A stretch of 64,000 bases of DNA from contig OW121740.1 of NCBI GenBank assembly GCA_933228675.1, forward strand, positions 126,615,630 to 126,679,629. Reading direction: 5' to 3'. The translations under genes were made by a program, and so were the position numbers. Of this stretch, positions 33,256 to 45,647 are shown piece after piece. Below the pieces are notes generated by a model. That model saw nothing but the letters and a program-made list of their open reading frames with translations. It made no database searches and was not told where the DNA came from. Numbering within the stretch: the stretch's first letter is position 1; the number at the start of each line of letters is the position of its first letter. The stretch is from Stomorhina lunata. Taxonomy: Eukaryota > Arthropoda > Insecta > Diptera > Rhiniidae.

Positions 33256-34505
33256 TCTTTTTTTATATAGAAAAATTTTCGGTAAAAACTTTTTTATATA
33301 GAAAAATTTTCGGCAAAAAATTTTTTTATATAGAAAAATTTTCGTCAAAAATTTGTTTATATAGAAAAATTTTCGTCAAAAATTTTTTTATATAGAAAAA
33401 TTTTCGGTAAGAAATTTTTTTGTATAGAAAAGCTTTCGGTAAGAAATTTTTTTATGTAGAAAAATTTTCGGTAAGAAATTTTTTTATATAGAAAAATTTT
33501 CGGTAAGAAATTTTTTTATATAGAAAAATATTTGGTAAGAAATTTTTTATATAGAAAAATTTTCGGTAAGAAATTTTTTTAAATAGAAAAATTTTCGGTA
33601 AGAAATTTTTTTATATAGAAAAATTTTCGTTAAAAAATTTTTTTATATAGAAAAAATTTCCGGTAAAAAATTTTTTTATATATAAAAATTTTCGGTAAGA
33701 AATTTTTTTATATAGAAAAATTTTCGGTAAGAAATTTTTTTATACAGAAAAATTTTCGGTAAGAAATTTTTTTATATAGAAAAATTTTCGGTAAAAAATT
33801 TCTTTATATAGAAAAATTTTCGGTAAAAAATTTTTTTATATAGAAAAATTTTCGGTACAAAATTTTTTTATATAGAAAAATTTTCGGTAAAAAATTTTTT
33901 TATATAGAAAAATTTTCGGTAAAAAATTTTTTTATATAGAAAAATTTTCGGTAAAAAATTTTTTTATATAGAAAAATTTTCGGTAAGAAATTTTTTTATA
34001 TAGAAAAATTTTCGGTAAAAAATTTTTTTATATAGAAAAATTTTCGGTAAAAAATTTTTTTATATGGAAAAATTTTCGGTAAAAAATTTTTTTATATAGA
34101 AAAATTTTCGGTAAAAAATTTTTAATATAGAAAAATTTTCGGTAAAAAATTTTTTTATATAGAAAAATTTTCGGTAAAAAATTTTTTTATATAGAAAAAT
34201 TTTCGGTAAAAAATTTTTTTATATAGAAAAATTTTCGGTAAAAAATTTTTTTATATAGAAAAATTTTCAATAAAAAAAAATTCGGTAAAAAATTTTTTTA
34301 TATAGACAAATTCTTAACCAAAAATTTGTGCATATAGAAAATTTTTCGGTAAAAAAATTTTTCATATAGAAAAAATTTTGGTAAAAAAAAATTTTTATAT
34401 AGAAAAAAATTTGGCAGAAAATTTTTGTATATAGAAATATTTTCGTTTAAAATGTTTCTATATATAAAAATTTTCTGTAAAAAAAAAATTTATAAGAAAA
34501 TTTTT
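33256..34505. repeat. Array 4 of about 32-bp units
   Basis: The unit is TATATAGAAAAATTTTCGG then TAAAAAATTTTTT. Successive TATATAG cores are 32 bp apart (33,901, 33,933 and 33,965). The middle (33,800-34,260) is very uniform and the ends diverge. The variant differs from arrays 1 and 2 by TATATAG in place of CTATAG and by CGGTA in place of CGATA, so this is a separate amplification of a related unit. Confidence 0.95.
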
Positions 34506-36104
34506 TAGAAAGCAAAAATGAGCTATTTGACTCTTTATTATAAAGTCATTTTAGTTATTTTCTTTATCATGAAATACCTCCTAATTTCAATTCATATTAA
34601 AACTTGTTTTGTATTTATAAAAAGACGTAGAAACGCAATAACTTCGTGAAACATATAAAGTTCATAATAGGAGATTAACAAAGAAGCCTTCGAAAATCTT
34701 CAATTAATCTGACGGGATACTTCAATAGAAAATCATTAAAACACTTACAACAAAACATCAAAAAACATATATTTGGAAAAGTAGAAACTATTGAAGAAAC
34801 AAATAAAGAGATGAAGTGTGAAACTGGTATTCATGATCATTAATTATGAAGTAGCCAACACGCAGTTGAAACCTACCAAAAGGACTAAGGACGAGCACAT
34901 GAAAATACGCAATTAGTGTTTGACGAAATACAAACACAAAGAACCGCAACAAAACAATCGCAATCAAAATCATAAAAAAATCACGTATAGAATAAATGAA
35001 ATGAAAAGGACTTGAAATGTTAAGGTAAAGGTGTTCACAGGATTGGCAACTTTTGTTAATAACTTGATTAGAGATTAAATGCGTAACTATAATTTCATTA
35101 ACATTTCAAGGGTTTCATATGAGATTTCTCTTGTGATCTGTAAAACCCAAAATATTTTTACGCAAAAATAGTTCTAAAGCACACAAAAAGTTAAATGTTT
35201 CTATGGTTTTGCCTAAATGAAGTATAAATGCACTCAGGCAAATAGTTAATCGTACATTTAACATTATGGTTCTGAAGTAGGACAGTGGGAATTCCTTGTA
35301 AAAAAGGATAATATTACCTAAAAATAATGTTCCCTTGTAGTAATTTTCTTTTTTATGCTGCGAATATCCATTACACTTCACTAAAGCTGACCAAACTGAC
35401 TACCCCGATTACCGCCACTACCACCACCCAAAACCAACATCATCGTCAGTGGTGTTTTGAACTTGGGTCATTGTCGACCAGTCCGACGCCTGTCTGTCAG
35501 TTTATCGGTGGTTTATCCTTCAATATCCCATCAATAGAGTATAACATCAACATTATCGTCATCATCATCATCATTATTATTATCATCATAAAACTACTAT
35601 AACAATAACAATTGTAAAAACATTCAATCAGCGGCTAAAAAAATAAGATGAAAACATAAAGAGATTTTAATTTTTTGATTATTTGTTGTTACTTTCATCA
35701 CATTTTTTGTTAATATCAAAAATACATAGACGCACACACACATTAAATTGTTTACATCCTTTGGGGTGGAATGGCTAAACGGACCAATGTGACCAGTCAG
35801 TCAATGAAACGAATGCATATTAGGGAGACTCAGACATTTCAATGAATTAAATTTGAAATACTATAAATAACAATGAATGTTTTAAAAATTTTTACCCTAT
35901 ATCATCATTATAAGTATAACCTTATACACGTAAAGCACAGAAATATTGACCGATCAACCAAAATAAAACACATTTTTTTGATAAATAATTAGAATTGGCA
36001 AAGAAATTTCTTTGATACTGAAAATATAAGATTTGAAATTTGAATTTCTGGTCATCCGTTAAAAGAGTCAAGAAAATGCTAGTTCTACAATTTCTTCTCT
36101 TTTA
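34506..36104. other. Mostly unique stretch with trinucleotide repeats
   Basis: It contains ACC-type simple sequence at 35,405-35,430 and (ATC/ATT)n at about 35,550-35,592. Open frames at 35,115-35,381 and 35,327-35,602 have no recognisable domain, and the latter ends in an Ile run that reads the ATT repeat. No gene is supported. Confidence 0.5.
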
Positions 36105-36900
36105 CAGACTGGCCAAACATTCACAGACCCGGTTGACAAAGCTAACATTTTAGCTGAATTATTTGCAAGCAATTTTCGCTTGCCGGAAAGCACTCAACCT
36201 CTGCCCGAGCTCGAAAGAATATCTGTAACTATGCCAAAGATATTCTTTCGCTCTCGTGCTAGTAAACGGGTTTTAGCGGATCTTAAAATAAATAAATCTC
36301 CAGGGCCGGATGGCATTCCAGCACTGGTCTTGAAGCAGTGCTCTTCGACGTTTGCGTGTCCATTAGCTAACCTTTTCAGCACCTTTTATCATGCCGGCAC
36401 ATTTTCCCGGTGCTGGAAGGTAGCTAATGTTACGCCAATCCCTAAAAAGGGTGATTCTGACAACCCTAAAAATTACCGCCCAATTGCAATTTGTTCTGAG
36501 TATGGTAAACCACTATCTTGTTAAATATCTAGAGTCTAACAATCTACTAAGCGACCGCCAGTATGGGTTCCGAGGGGGAACACCGTTTTGGTGAAAGTAA
36601 AGTTGTGGCTCTGGTTATTTCCAAGTCGTTTGATAGAGTGTGGCACGGACCACTTCTATCAAAACTTATTGCCTTTGGTATCGGTAATAACTTTTCTCGG
36701 TTCACATCGAGCTTCCTCAGAGATCGCACTATATGAGTTGTTGTAGATGGTTCTCTTCAAATGGGATCAAGGTTCTGCTCTGTTCTTTCTCCTACTCTAT
36801 TTCTTATCTTTATAAATGACCTTCTACGTCAAACTTCCAATCCTATAATAGTAACATTTGCCATTCGTATTCATTCAATTACACTATACAACAAATGAAC
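36105..36900 (+). pseudogene. Non-LTR retrotransposon LINE2, reverse transcriptase part
   Basis: The first frame (to 36,522) reads FTDPVDKANILAELFASNF, then a KSPGPDGIPALVLKQC motif and NYRPIAICS, the start of a CR1/Jockey-like reverse transcriptase. A frameshift near 36,500 moves to a frame with ESNNLLSDRQYGFRGG. After a deletion, another frame gives SFDRVWHGPLLSKL (motif A with its Asp) and VLSPTLFLIFINDLL (motif B region). The next motif reads VTFAIR where FADD is expected, so the catalytic pair is lost. The 5' end, including the endonuclease, is missing. Confidence 0.85.
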
Positions 36901-39604
36901 ATCTTTTGAAAAGTGCAAGGTCGTGACTATCTGAGACAACGTCTGAGACAACGTTTCCGTTCTAAATGGTGCCACGCCTGCCAGAAATATAAAAACACTT
37001 GAGCGGACTCACATCTGTCAAAATCTGAATTCTATTTTCCTTCTATATATTAGTAGGAACTTCTATTTGGTTAAAGAGACTTTAGTCTTAATGGCCACTT
37101 CTATAGCCCCTTGTTTTACCTTTCGATCGGTTCAAAATGCTTTTGAGTCGGTCAATATCTGCGCCCAGGTCTCCAAAGAAATAAAAGCCAAGAGTTTGGT
37201 CTCTTCTGCACTACAGGGCAGAATAGATGTTTTATGTATTCCACCTCCTCATTATACAGATTCTGTAATAGTCACTTGTCTTAATCTTCAGCCAAACCAT
37301 GAGCCTTTCAATCAGAGAGTGGCACAAGTAAAGATATACCGGGTCTTGATAGTAACAGTAATCTGAGAAAATTATTCTTATGCAAACAAGACCATATCTG
37401 TCCGGAATGAACACATCATCGAATTATCATCTATTAAGTTATATGTTCCATATCTTAGAAGGGCCTTACAAATGGCTAGGATTATGTCAACCCGTTTAAC
37501 TGTATTCATAGATCCTCTGCTCTACAGTTTCTTCATATGTTCCGGAGACCTGACAACCAAATAAGAACAGATGATTCATTTCATTGGGAGATCTGCGATA
37601 AGGTTAGTGTTGAATATAGCAAGACCAAATACATCAATTTAATGCTATATCTCAGCCAATCTGATACTTTCTCAAACGTTTAGAGCTTCAGTATTTCGTT
37701 AATAATTAGGCCATCTAGGGCTAATGTTGAATTTAGGATTACAAAACCCAGAGATTTAATGGCGGCTAGACTACTATATACCAGGAACTCCGATCTCAAC
37801 GTCTTCTTCACCTTCTGTTATCCTTGACTCCCAGTGGAGCATAGGCCCTCGATCTCAACGTATACCTATCTTATAATTTATTACAGAGTGGTTCATGCTA
37901 AGAATTTCTCTTGAACCTAGCCAGGTCTTCGATCAACGTAATAGCTTCTTTAATAAGTGCATAAGTGAGGTAGCATATGTAGAATTGTATATAGATCGTC
38001 AAAATAGGATGGCTCGATGCACAGACATGCATATATTGGACTCGTTTTAGTATATTGGACTAAAGAGTCTTCTCTTCGGACTTAAAACTTTACCATCAGT
38101 GACGTTTTAAGTCCGATTGATTCACAATTGCCTGGTTCGATATGTTGATTGCAACTGCTAGCTCTTTAACCCGGTCAATAATTTTGGTTCTGAAATTAAG
38201 TTTCTTGAATTGTAATACTTCGAGTTATTTAACATAATCCGCTAAAGGTTATTGTGAGACCCCTTGCGGAATATTTAATTTTTCCCTAGATAACAACATA
38301 TTATCTTCTAAGGAAAATAGATAAATGTTATGGATGACATTACATAGTAGTGCCATAAGAACACTGCCTTGTTGTGTTCATACATATTTAGCCCTAATTT
38401 GTCTCTTTGTAAGAAAGAGACGAAATGTTCCCATGGTTTAACTCTTTGACGGCAAGTGAACCTTCAATGGCCTTAGCTTGCAGTTAACTTCCCTAAGATA
38501 CTTTAAAAATAAATTTCTCCAATGTCTTAAGGAGACTTCGTCTGTGCTAAAATCTTTTAATAACAAATTTTCCCAGTTCTTAAAAGGTACCACCCTACTT
38601 TTCCCATCCATCTACAATTCAAAACGCGTGTGTCCGTTTTCAAAACATCGAGGAAAAAAAAACTAAATCCCCTTGAGATCTTGTTTCGTTTTCATTTTAA
38701 TTCGATGGCTAAATCGGTAATCAATGAACTAGTCTCTATTGTTCCATACAAAAAAGAAAGAAACACAGACAAACGTCGTAAAACGACTGAAAGAAAGGGA
38801 AACTCTTGGTCACTTTCTTTGCATTATAATAATGTATAGAATAATATAAAATTATGCGATTTTCGTTTTTTATTTTTATTTTCTTATTATGCTACATAAG
38901 GGATTTGAATCGTAAAAAATATAGTGAACTCTATTATATGTATAGAGTTGATTAAATAATGATGAACTCTACTGATGAAAAAAGACTGAATGACTGACTA
39001 GACGGCGACGAGTTAAGCAAACTAATGCCAATGATTATGAGATGATTTATTGTGTGTGACTTTCCGTATTGATTTCTATTAAATTGTCGTTCGTAATTTT
39101 GATAGATTTCCGTTTTAGTTTATTCCTGCTTTAGTTTTTTTGTTCCTTCCTATGCATGATGGAAAACACGTTTGTTGGATAGATTTGGACGATAATTAAA
39201 GTTAATCATGTGAAAATTGGTTATAGTTTTTTGGTATTTCTTTTTTTTAGCATAGGATTTTAGTTAAATGCTTCGCTAGTTCGTTTTTTGTAAAAGTTCC
39301 TTTTGTCAAAATCTCTAAATATGTGAGTGACAGGTCATTGTTGTCCTTTAGTAATAATGAAATGTATGTAATACTACAATACCAGGAAATTAAATATGTT
39401 AATCGGATGAGAATTTCATTAAATCTTAACATACGCAATTTTTTAGGGTAAATATTTAGGTTTTCCTGTAAAAAATAATTATTTTTTAGATTAAGAAGAA
39501 TAGTGCAATGAAAAGGTACTTGAATATTAAAGATTATGTTCAAAATTACAATGATTGTCTGATTACAAGATATTAAGAATTGATTTAGAGGGAATTAAGT
39601 GATC
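36901..39604. other. Decayed sequence, no recognised gene
   Basis: This follows the LINE2 reverse transcriptase. A 99-codon frame at 37,067-37,366 is not recognised. A small minus-strand match to the LINE1 3' end lies at about 37,805-37,850. The rest has moderate GC and many stops, and may include unidentifiable LINE remains. I cannot assign it. Confidence 0.45.
37805..37850 (-). repeat. Fragment of LINE1 3' end
   Basis: On + the sequence is CTTCTGTTATCCTTGACTCC followed by CAGTGGAGCATAGG. Its reverse complement matches 18,708-18,745 of LINE1 (CCTATACTCCACTGGAAGTC and onward). The opposite orientation shows an independent insertion or rearrangement. Confidence 0.65.
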
Positions 39605-39705
39605 TAGGGGATGTTGGATACCAAGTAACGGTTTTGATTGGTCTTAACTTGATAAGCCCAGACTTAACTTGGTCTAATATTTATATTAACTGTGGACATT
39701 GCCCT
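39605..39705 (+). repeat. Dispersed repeat fragment shared with 1,515-1,610
   Basis: AGGGGATGTTGGATACCAAG and GATTGGTCTTAACTTG match the beginning of the repeat at 1,505-1,915 in the same orientation. The TAAG-type tail is absent. The 135-codon frame that begins here is partly repeat sequence and I do not call it a gene. Confidence 0.6.
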
Positions 39706-40229
39706 CCTCCTCCACATGAAAAAATACTACCTGTGAGGAAGGAAAAATTAAAACCTAATACTTTAAAGCAGACCCGTCCAAAAACACATATATTATTATT
39801 AGCATTTGCGCTAAATAGCTTTGAAAGCTCTTACGTTCAGTATTGCCAGACTTACATGTTTCTTCATATATTCGAGCATTCTTTATATAATCGAGCAAAA
39901 AATTATAATCTGGCAGCACAGACTTTGAAAAGACTAATGACTTTGCAAAGACAATTTTACGTAAGTGTGAGCGGGGCAAACATAGTTGCGTCATGCTCAT
40001 GTATAGTGTGTAGATGTGAAAGCTTAAAAGCTCTTTTATAAAAGTTCACACATTGTGCTGTAGAGCTGGACAGCTCCGCTTTAAAGGGAAGTATTACTGG
40101 AGGATCGTGTTTTCAAGGGCCTGCAGTTCCGAAAATCCTGTCCTGTAAGATATTGTGTCACATTTTAATGGTTTTAATAAATAGATGCTGTTTCAGACAC
40201 TCTGTAGGTACTTGCCGACAAGTTAGTCT
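39706..40229. other. Unassigned stretch before the 210-bp tandem array
   Basis: An open frame (39,634-40,041) runs through it, but its peptide is not recognised and it begins in repeat sequence. I see nothing else. Confidence 0.4.
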
Positions 40230-41850
40230 CATCTACGGACACAAAGGTAGCGGCTATTAAGGCGAAATTTGTCGATCAGCATATCTTGTCACTCTTATGG
40301 ATCTCGCTTTATATGGTGTTGACGGAATCTGTGCCGGTACTGGTCGGAATATTGTCGACAATATTCTGAGCTGCCCCTAGCCATACCTTACTAACATTCT
40401 TTAAAGCTTGAACGATAGCAATCAATAGAACGCTTGTCTACAAAGTCGTTGAGCTTTATACAGCTCTGGAGCTAGTTTGCTTTGCAAGAGGTGGGCGAAA
40501 TCAATCGATTAGCGAAATCTGTAGTTTCGCAAACCTTGTTGTTATTATGAATCCCGAGTTCTTTGTGTGTTTAGGACCATATTTAGAGCCGATCCTTACC
40601 ATATCTAACTAACATTCTTCAGATCTGCACGATAGCAATCAACAGAACGCTACTCTGGAACTCGATGAGTTTTCTACGGCTTTGAAACCAGATGCGCGAA
40701 ATCTGCAACACATGTGTGGATGAATACAACCTTTCCCATCCATATACTCTGCGTATGTTCGGGATTTCGTCAACAATATTCAGAGACGATCCTTGCCTTA
40801 TCTAATCAACATTCTTCAGATTTGCAGAATCAACAGAACGCTACTCTACAAACTCGATGAGTTTTGTACGGCTCAGAAACCAGTTTACTTTGCTACAGAT
40901 TGGCGAAATCTGTAGATTCGCATACCTTGTTACTTTTATGAATCTCGCATTCTCTGGAATCGATATATAACTGGTCTGGTCGGGTCATTTTCGACGATAC
41001 TCAGAGCCGATCCTTGCCATATCTTACCAACATTCTTTAGATCTGCACATAAGCAATCAACAGAACGCTTCTCTACGAACTCGATAGGTTTTTTAAGGCT
41101 CTGGAACCAGTTTAATTGCGACAGGTGGGCGAAATATGTCGACTCGCATTCCCTATACCTATTACAAATCTCGCGTTCTCTGGTATTGATGGAATTCATG
41201 AATGTACTCTGTGTCTGGTCGGGGAATATCATCGACAATATTCATGGCAGACCCTAGATATACCTCTCCCGGATTTTTTAGAGCTGCATGATTGCAATCA
41301 GTAGAACGCTTCTATACAAATTAGTTTTCCACGGCTTTGGAACCAGTTATCTCTGGTATTGACTGAATCCATACATATACTCAGTATGTGTGTTCGGTAT
41401 ACAGTCGATAATAGAGCCGATCGTTGCCATATCTAAACGAAGACGATGAGTTTTCTACGGTTTTAGAACCAGTTTACTTTGCAACAGATATGCGAAATTT
41501 GTATAATTTTATAACCGGTCGCTATTATGAATCCCACGTTCTCTGGTATTGACGGAATCCATGCATGTACTCTGTGTCTGGTCGGGATATCGTCGACATT
41601 ATTCAAAGCCGACACTATATACACCTGATCAACATTCTTGAGAGCTGCAAGTAGCAATCATCAGAACGCTTCTCTACAAATTCGATGTGTTTTCTACGGC
41701 TCTGAAACCAGTTTATATTGCGAGAGATGGGCGAATTTTATGGATTCGTGTATTATGAATCCCGCGTTCTCTGGTATTGATGGAATCTGTGCGTGTACTC
41801 TGTGTCTGGTCGGGATATCATCGACAGTATTCAGAGCAGAACCTAAACAT
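40230..41850 (+). repeat. Tandem array of about eight degenerate 180-240 bp units
   Basis: A landmark of the type TCTGGTCGGGATATCGTCGA recurs at about 40,337, 40,574 (degraded), 40,756, 40,972, 41,212, 41,391, 41,575 and 41,802. Within each unit the order is constant: GATYCTTGCCATATCTAA, AACATTCTTCAGATCTGCA, AATCAACAGAACGCT, CTCGATGAGTTTTCTACGG, AACCAGTTTACTTTGC, TGGGCGAAATCTGTAG and CCCGCGTTCTCTGG. The array is clearly richer in GC than its surroundings. It sits between the two surviving parts of LINE2. No continuous frame runs through it, and short frames are by-products. Confidence 0.9.
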
Positions 41851-41859
41851 ACGTTACCG

Positions 41860-42420
41860 TGGACCCGATGCTGCTCTTGGGCTTAGCAAATCTCTTCTAG
41901 ATTCAAAATTCAGAGCAGCGGTATCTCTCAGTGTGGTTGATGACTGTGAATATTCTATTCGGCACAAAACGTTCAAAACAACGACACAGTTTTGTGAATG
42001 GGCATTAGAAAAGTTGGATGAATATGAATTTTTTCTTTGATAAAGTGTTCAGCGAGAATGGAATACAACTCTCATGCAAGGGTCGGAGCTTCAAAGTCTA
42101 TTTTGGAGCTTCTCAGTCGCCTTGAGAAGATAGGGAAAGTGCTTATCCATAAATATAAAATGTGCAACATTATTGACTCACTGAAGCACCGCCGCAATGT
42201 TGGTTGCATTATCCCGAAACCCGAATATTCTTACGTCAATTTGTTACATCACATGCATTTGAAGCCGGTGGTCCGAACAACACACTAAAGAGAAAATTCG
42301 GTCTTTAGCCGTGCAGTAAGTATGTGGAATTAATTCCCTGCAGAAGCTTTTATTGCCAGTTGGAATATAGGAAAATATAAATCTAATGTCCATAAACATT
42401 ACTCTATCCATCCTTCTTTG
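41860..42420 (+). pseudogene. LINE2 C-terminal region and 3' part
   Basis: The frame from about 42,040 encodes ARMEYNSHARVGASKS, then LLSRLEKIGKVLI and DSLKHRRNVGC. This matches the C-terminal region typical of CR1/Jockey-like retrotransposon proteins (pattern MEY-SH-W-GAS, then SLEHRR-VG). Further on, FSRAVSMWN and a broken FPAEAF-ASWN pattern continue it to about 42,400, with a stop at the position after WN. It is probably the same element as 36,105-36,900, although the roughly 5 kb between them leaves room for two copies. Confidence 0.75.
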
Positions 42421-43138
42421 CACATCCTATTTTTCTAGTTCTAACACATAGCATAAGTAGGGGTCATCCCCTAAGTGCTCGTCCTAAAACTAAAAAGATA
42501 GTTACTGGTTCGTTGGAAACGTCAACGAGCTAAATCGCGTTGTTTAATGTAAGCAGCAGTGAGAAGCATTATTCTTCTTCTGTCATTCTTGACTCCCAGT
42601 AGAGCATAGAGTTTCTAATTGGTTTCATTCATTATAATATTCTTGCATAGATTAGGCACCTCCAAAAGTCTTGTGCTAGCTACCGTAGCAGGGGGTTTAT
42701 CGCATGATTACCTCTTGGAGTAGTATATTCTGTAATGTTGCTTCTTTTCATAATTTCTTTTTATAATTTGAGTGACGAGTCCAAAGACACGAGCCACGTT
42801 TGTATATCGACCCGTTCGATCCGACACAGATGCCCGCTTTCAGCTGCAAATAACATGTTGAACAGACGCCACCATTCACCAAGTACAATGATCTTAGATC
42901 CTTAGACCAAATATGTTGGAATGGCTCTAAGATAACTCCCTCTCATATTATCCCTGACCTAGAATCCCACAGGGGTTGTTTACCGCATCTTCAACTAGGT
43001 TACTCAGGTTACTAGGATGTACCACGAGGAGGTCAGAGTAAGAATTGGATACAGTTCTTACCTGGTAGCTTGAAATACCAGGTAACAGCTGCAACCCAAT
43101 ACATCCCAGAAGCATAGCAAGAACTTTTTCATGTGAAT
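42421..43138. other. Unassigned stretch with a LINE1-tail fragment
   Basis: A minus-strand match to the LINE1 3' end (TTCTTGACTCCCAGTAGAGC) lies at about 42,575-42,610. A 68-codon minus-strand frame at 42,948-43,154 is not recognised, though its moderate GC suggests older element sequence. Confidence 0.45.
42575..42610 (-). repeat. Second minus-strand fragment of LINE1 3' end
   Basis: CTTCTGTCATTCTTGACTCC and AGTAGAGCATAG correspond to the reverse complement of 18,708-18,745. It lies just beyond the LINE2 3' region. Confidence 0.6.
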
Positions 43139-43141
43139 AAT

Positions 43142-43484
43142 GGATCAGTGGCATCGTTGGACAGTACTTTGCAAAGACGATGAAGGCAGAAACGTTGCTG
43201 TAACTGGCGAGCGATACTGTACGATTACAACATTAGCTGGATTTGCTAATGTGTGGTTTCAACAAGACGATGTTACATGACGAACTGCATGCGTCACAAT
43301 GATCCAATTAAAGGGCCAATTTGGTGAACAACTTATTTCACGTTTTGGTCGATCAATAGACTGCATAGCTAGTGCAATTAAATGCCTTTACACTATATTT
43401 TGCGAAGCTACGTTAGGCCTGCTATGTTACCTAGATAAAAAAATTGTTGAATGGCCCGAAAAAATAACATTCACCCCAATCTAA
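43142..43484 (+). pseudogene. Tc1/mariner-type transposase fragment
   Basis: One frame gives DDEGRNVAVTGERYCTIT, then NVWFQQDDVT, a stop (TGA at 43,278), and RTACVTMIQLKGQFGEQLIS. This follows the pattern of IS630/Tc3-like transposases (VWFQQDGATCHTA, then FGEQLISR), where the Asp of QQD is catalytic. In a shifted frame CN-MPLHYILRSYV can be read where relatives have a CDLTPLD-FLWGYVK pattern, so the third acidic residue appears replaced by His. Only the middle of the protein is left, with no terminal repeats found nearby. It is a dead fragment. Confidence 0.8.
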
Positions 43485-45634
43485 GTGTTCTGAAAGTCAG
43501 CTTGTATCGATAACTTAACATAATTAGTATTTGTCTCCTAAATTAACTTAAAGTTGGTTTGAATTAAGCTCGAATTCACTTTTGGTCTAGGTTGAACTTT
43601 TGCTTCTATCAAAAATATCAATCATTGCTAAGAATTTGACTTCAAATACCCAACCCAGACTTTTTTCCAATCCAAAAGGAAATTTGATTACTTACAATCT
43701 TAGTTTAATAAAATTCCTTTTTCATCAATTCAATTTCACATACCACTTCACCCAAACTATTTGCACTTTTCTTTATTAAATTCATAAATTTCCCTAATGA
43801 ATAATCAACATGAAAGTAATTTTTGTCTAAACCCTCTCCATCAGAAAACGTTCTATACTTACATTCATATTTACAAAATGCCTAAGACGAAAAATGAAAT
43901 CAAACTTTAAATGACAATGTCATTACCTTATCAAAGTCGTCATCACCATCATCATCGTAATCGCCAACAATCGTGAAAACAAATAAAAATGTCTCATAAA
44001 TTGTAACAACTACCAAGAAAGTTGAGGGAGTGGGTTTTGAATTGCGGAGATATAAACGAAAAATATTTAATAACATTTTTCCGAGTAAAAATTCTAAGTT
44101 CTAAATAAACATTTGAAATGAAAAGGAGAATCTCTTTAGCAAATACGAGTGTGTAGCATTTGGCAAAAAAGCAACATATTGCCAAAATAGTTATTTCATC
44201 TTTATATTACAAAACAATCATTTCACTTGCTGTGTTTTGAGTTGAGATGACGAAGCAAAGCGTCATGGCTTTAGGCTTAAATTAAACTTTACTAAAATGC
44301 CATGAAAATATATTTTTTTTTTTTTTTTTTGTAATTTAAGTTTCCATAATTTTGTTAGAAAAGCGAAAAAACTGATGACACACTAAAATTTTGTATTTCC
44401 AGCCAATGTTTGCCTAAACTAACTAAAAGTCTGAAGAAAGCAAATATATGCAAGGTATCAAAAGTCAGTGAAGAGAAGGAGTAAATTGAAGAAACGAAAC
44501 TTTTTTTGCAAAGGTCAAGATTTATATAACATCTATTCGTATTCACGATCGACTATGAATTGTACACAATCAATGAATTACAAATTGGGCTTTTGAAATT
44601 CATTATCACTTTCTTTGCATATAATAATTATAACTTAAAAACGAATGTTGAAAACGACATCGAGATAAATTGACATATGCTTTCATTTGTCAAGTTTGTT
44701 TGTTATTTCTGACAAAGTTTTCTTCGTTATCTTCTCAGAAATTCACAGTTGTGAATGCTGCCTTAGTGAGTGTTCTAAAGAAGCTGAAGGAGAGTCAGAT
44801 TTTTTTCACAATCTTCACGTTAGCATTCTCAGTGTATTTTTCTCACAAAGCACTTTACTTTATGATTATGCAATTCTCCACTCTATTAAGTGCATCAGAA
44901 CATCATGAGAAACTAGTCTCAAAAATATGCTCTTTAGCCTAATGAAGTTCTACTTTACAAAGCTCTGTGCTTGGTTCTATTATGAAGATAGTCTTCACGC
45001 TCCTAAGTGGATCAGGGACACTGATCTATTGACCTTCATTTGGATTTCTTTAAATTTATACATTAGCAAACCCTTCGATTTCACGAGACTCATGTCGAAT
45101 CGACCAACTTTCAAGTTCTAAGCGGTTGAATCATTGAGCCTGTTGTTAGGCACAGTCTTCATTCTAAACTGGCCGTAACCTGATAAGGGAGGGTTCCAAG
45201 AGATCAGTATCTATTTCAATTGTATTATTTAAGCTACAATTTTTATTCTTTATTTATTTTCCAAAATAAGGAGTGCAAATTTTCGATGGATGGTAGAGGA
45301 TTAAAAGATATAAATTGACATAAATCCTTAGGTTTCTTGAATAACTATCGCCAATTTTTCCATACGCCCGTTTCTACTATCGAAATCCGAAGATGTTTGG
45401 GGAAGTAATGAACTTATAGTTACATACATAATTTCCACGACATACCAATCGGAACAAGGGGTATTTCTCTCAGATAATAAGCGGCATCCGATTCTATCTT
45501 TAGACTCATTGAAAGGGACCTACGTTTTAACTCCGGCTCCAAATGACAAACGCATTAGTTAGAGAAGTTTTATATAGCCTAATACTCAATAACCAGTGGT
45601 TAGCTGAGTTATGAGGTGAATCGCTTTTTTTTAA
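43485..45634. other. AT-rich stretch without a recognised gene
   Basis: It contains a short CATCATCATC-type repeat at about 43,936-43,966 and a T run near 44,315. Frames at 44,670-44,942 and 44,927-45,121 are not recognised. No gene is supported. Confidence 0.45.
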
Positions 45635-45647
45635 TTTATTTTTTCAA

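Noticed and set aside
21300..34505. CRISPR-like regular repeats
   Set aside because: The units are contiguous with no unique spacers between repeats, the DNA is animal-like, and no cas-type genes are present.
39634..40041. 135-codon + strand frame
   Set aside because: It begins inside a dispersed repeat shared with 1.5 kb, and its peptide is not recognised.
36105..42420. Endogenous retrovirus or LTR element
   Set aside because: No long terminal repeats, protease, RNase H or integrase signals; the motifs fit a non-LTR element.
44670..45121. Overlapping frames of 60-90 codons in one region
   Set aside because: Three frames of similar length overlap with no codon bias or motif; none can be preferred.
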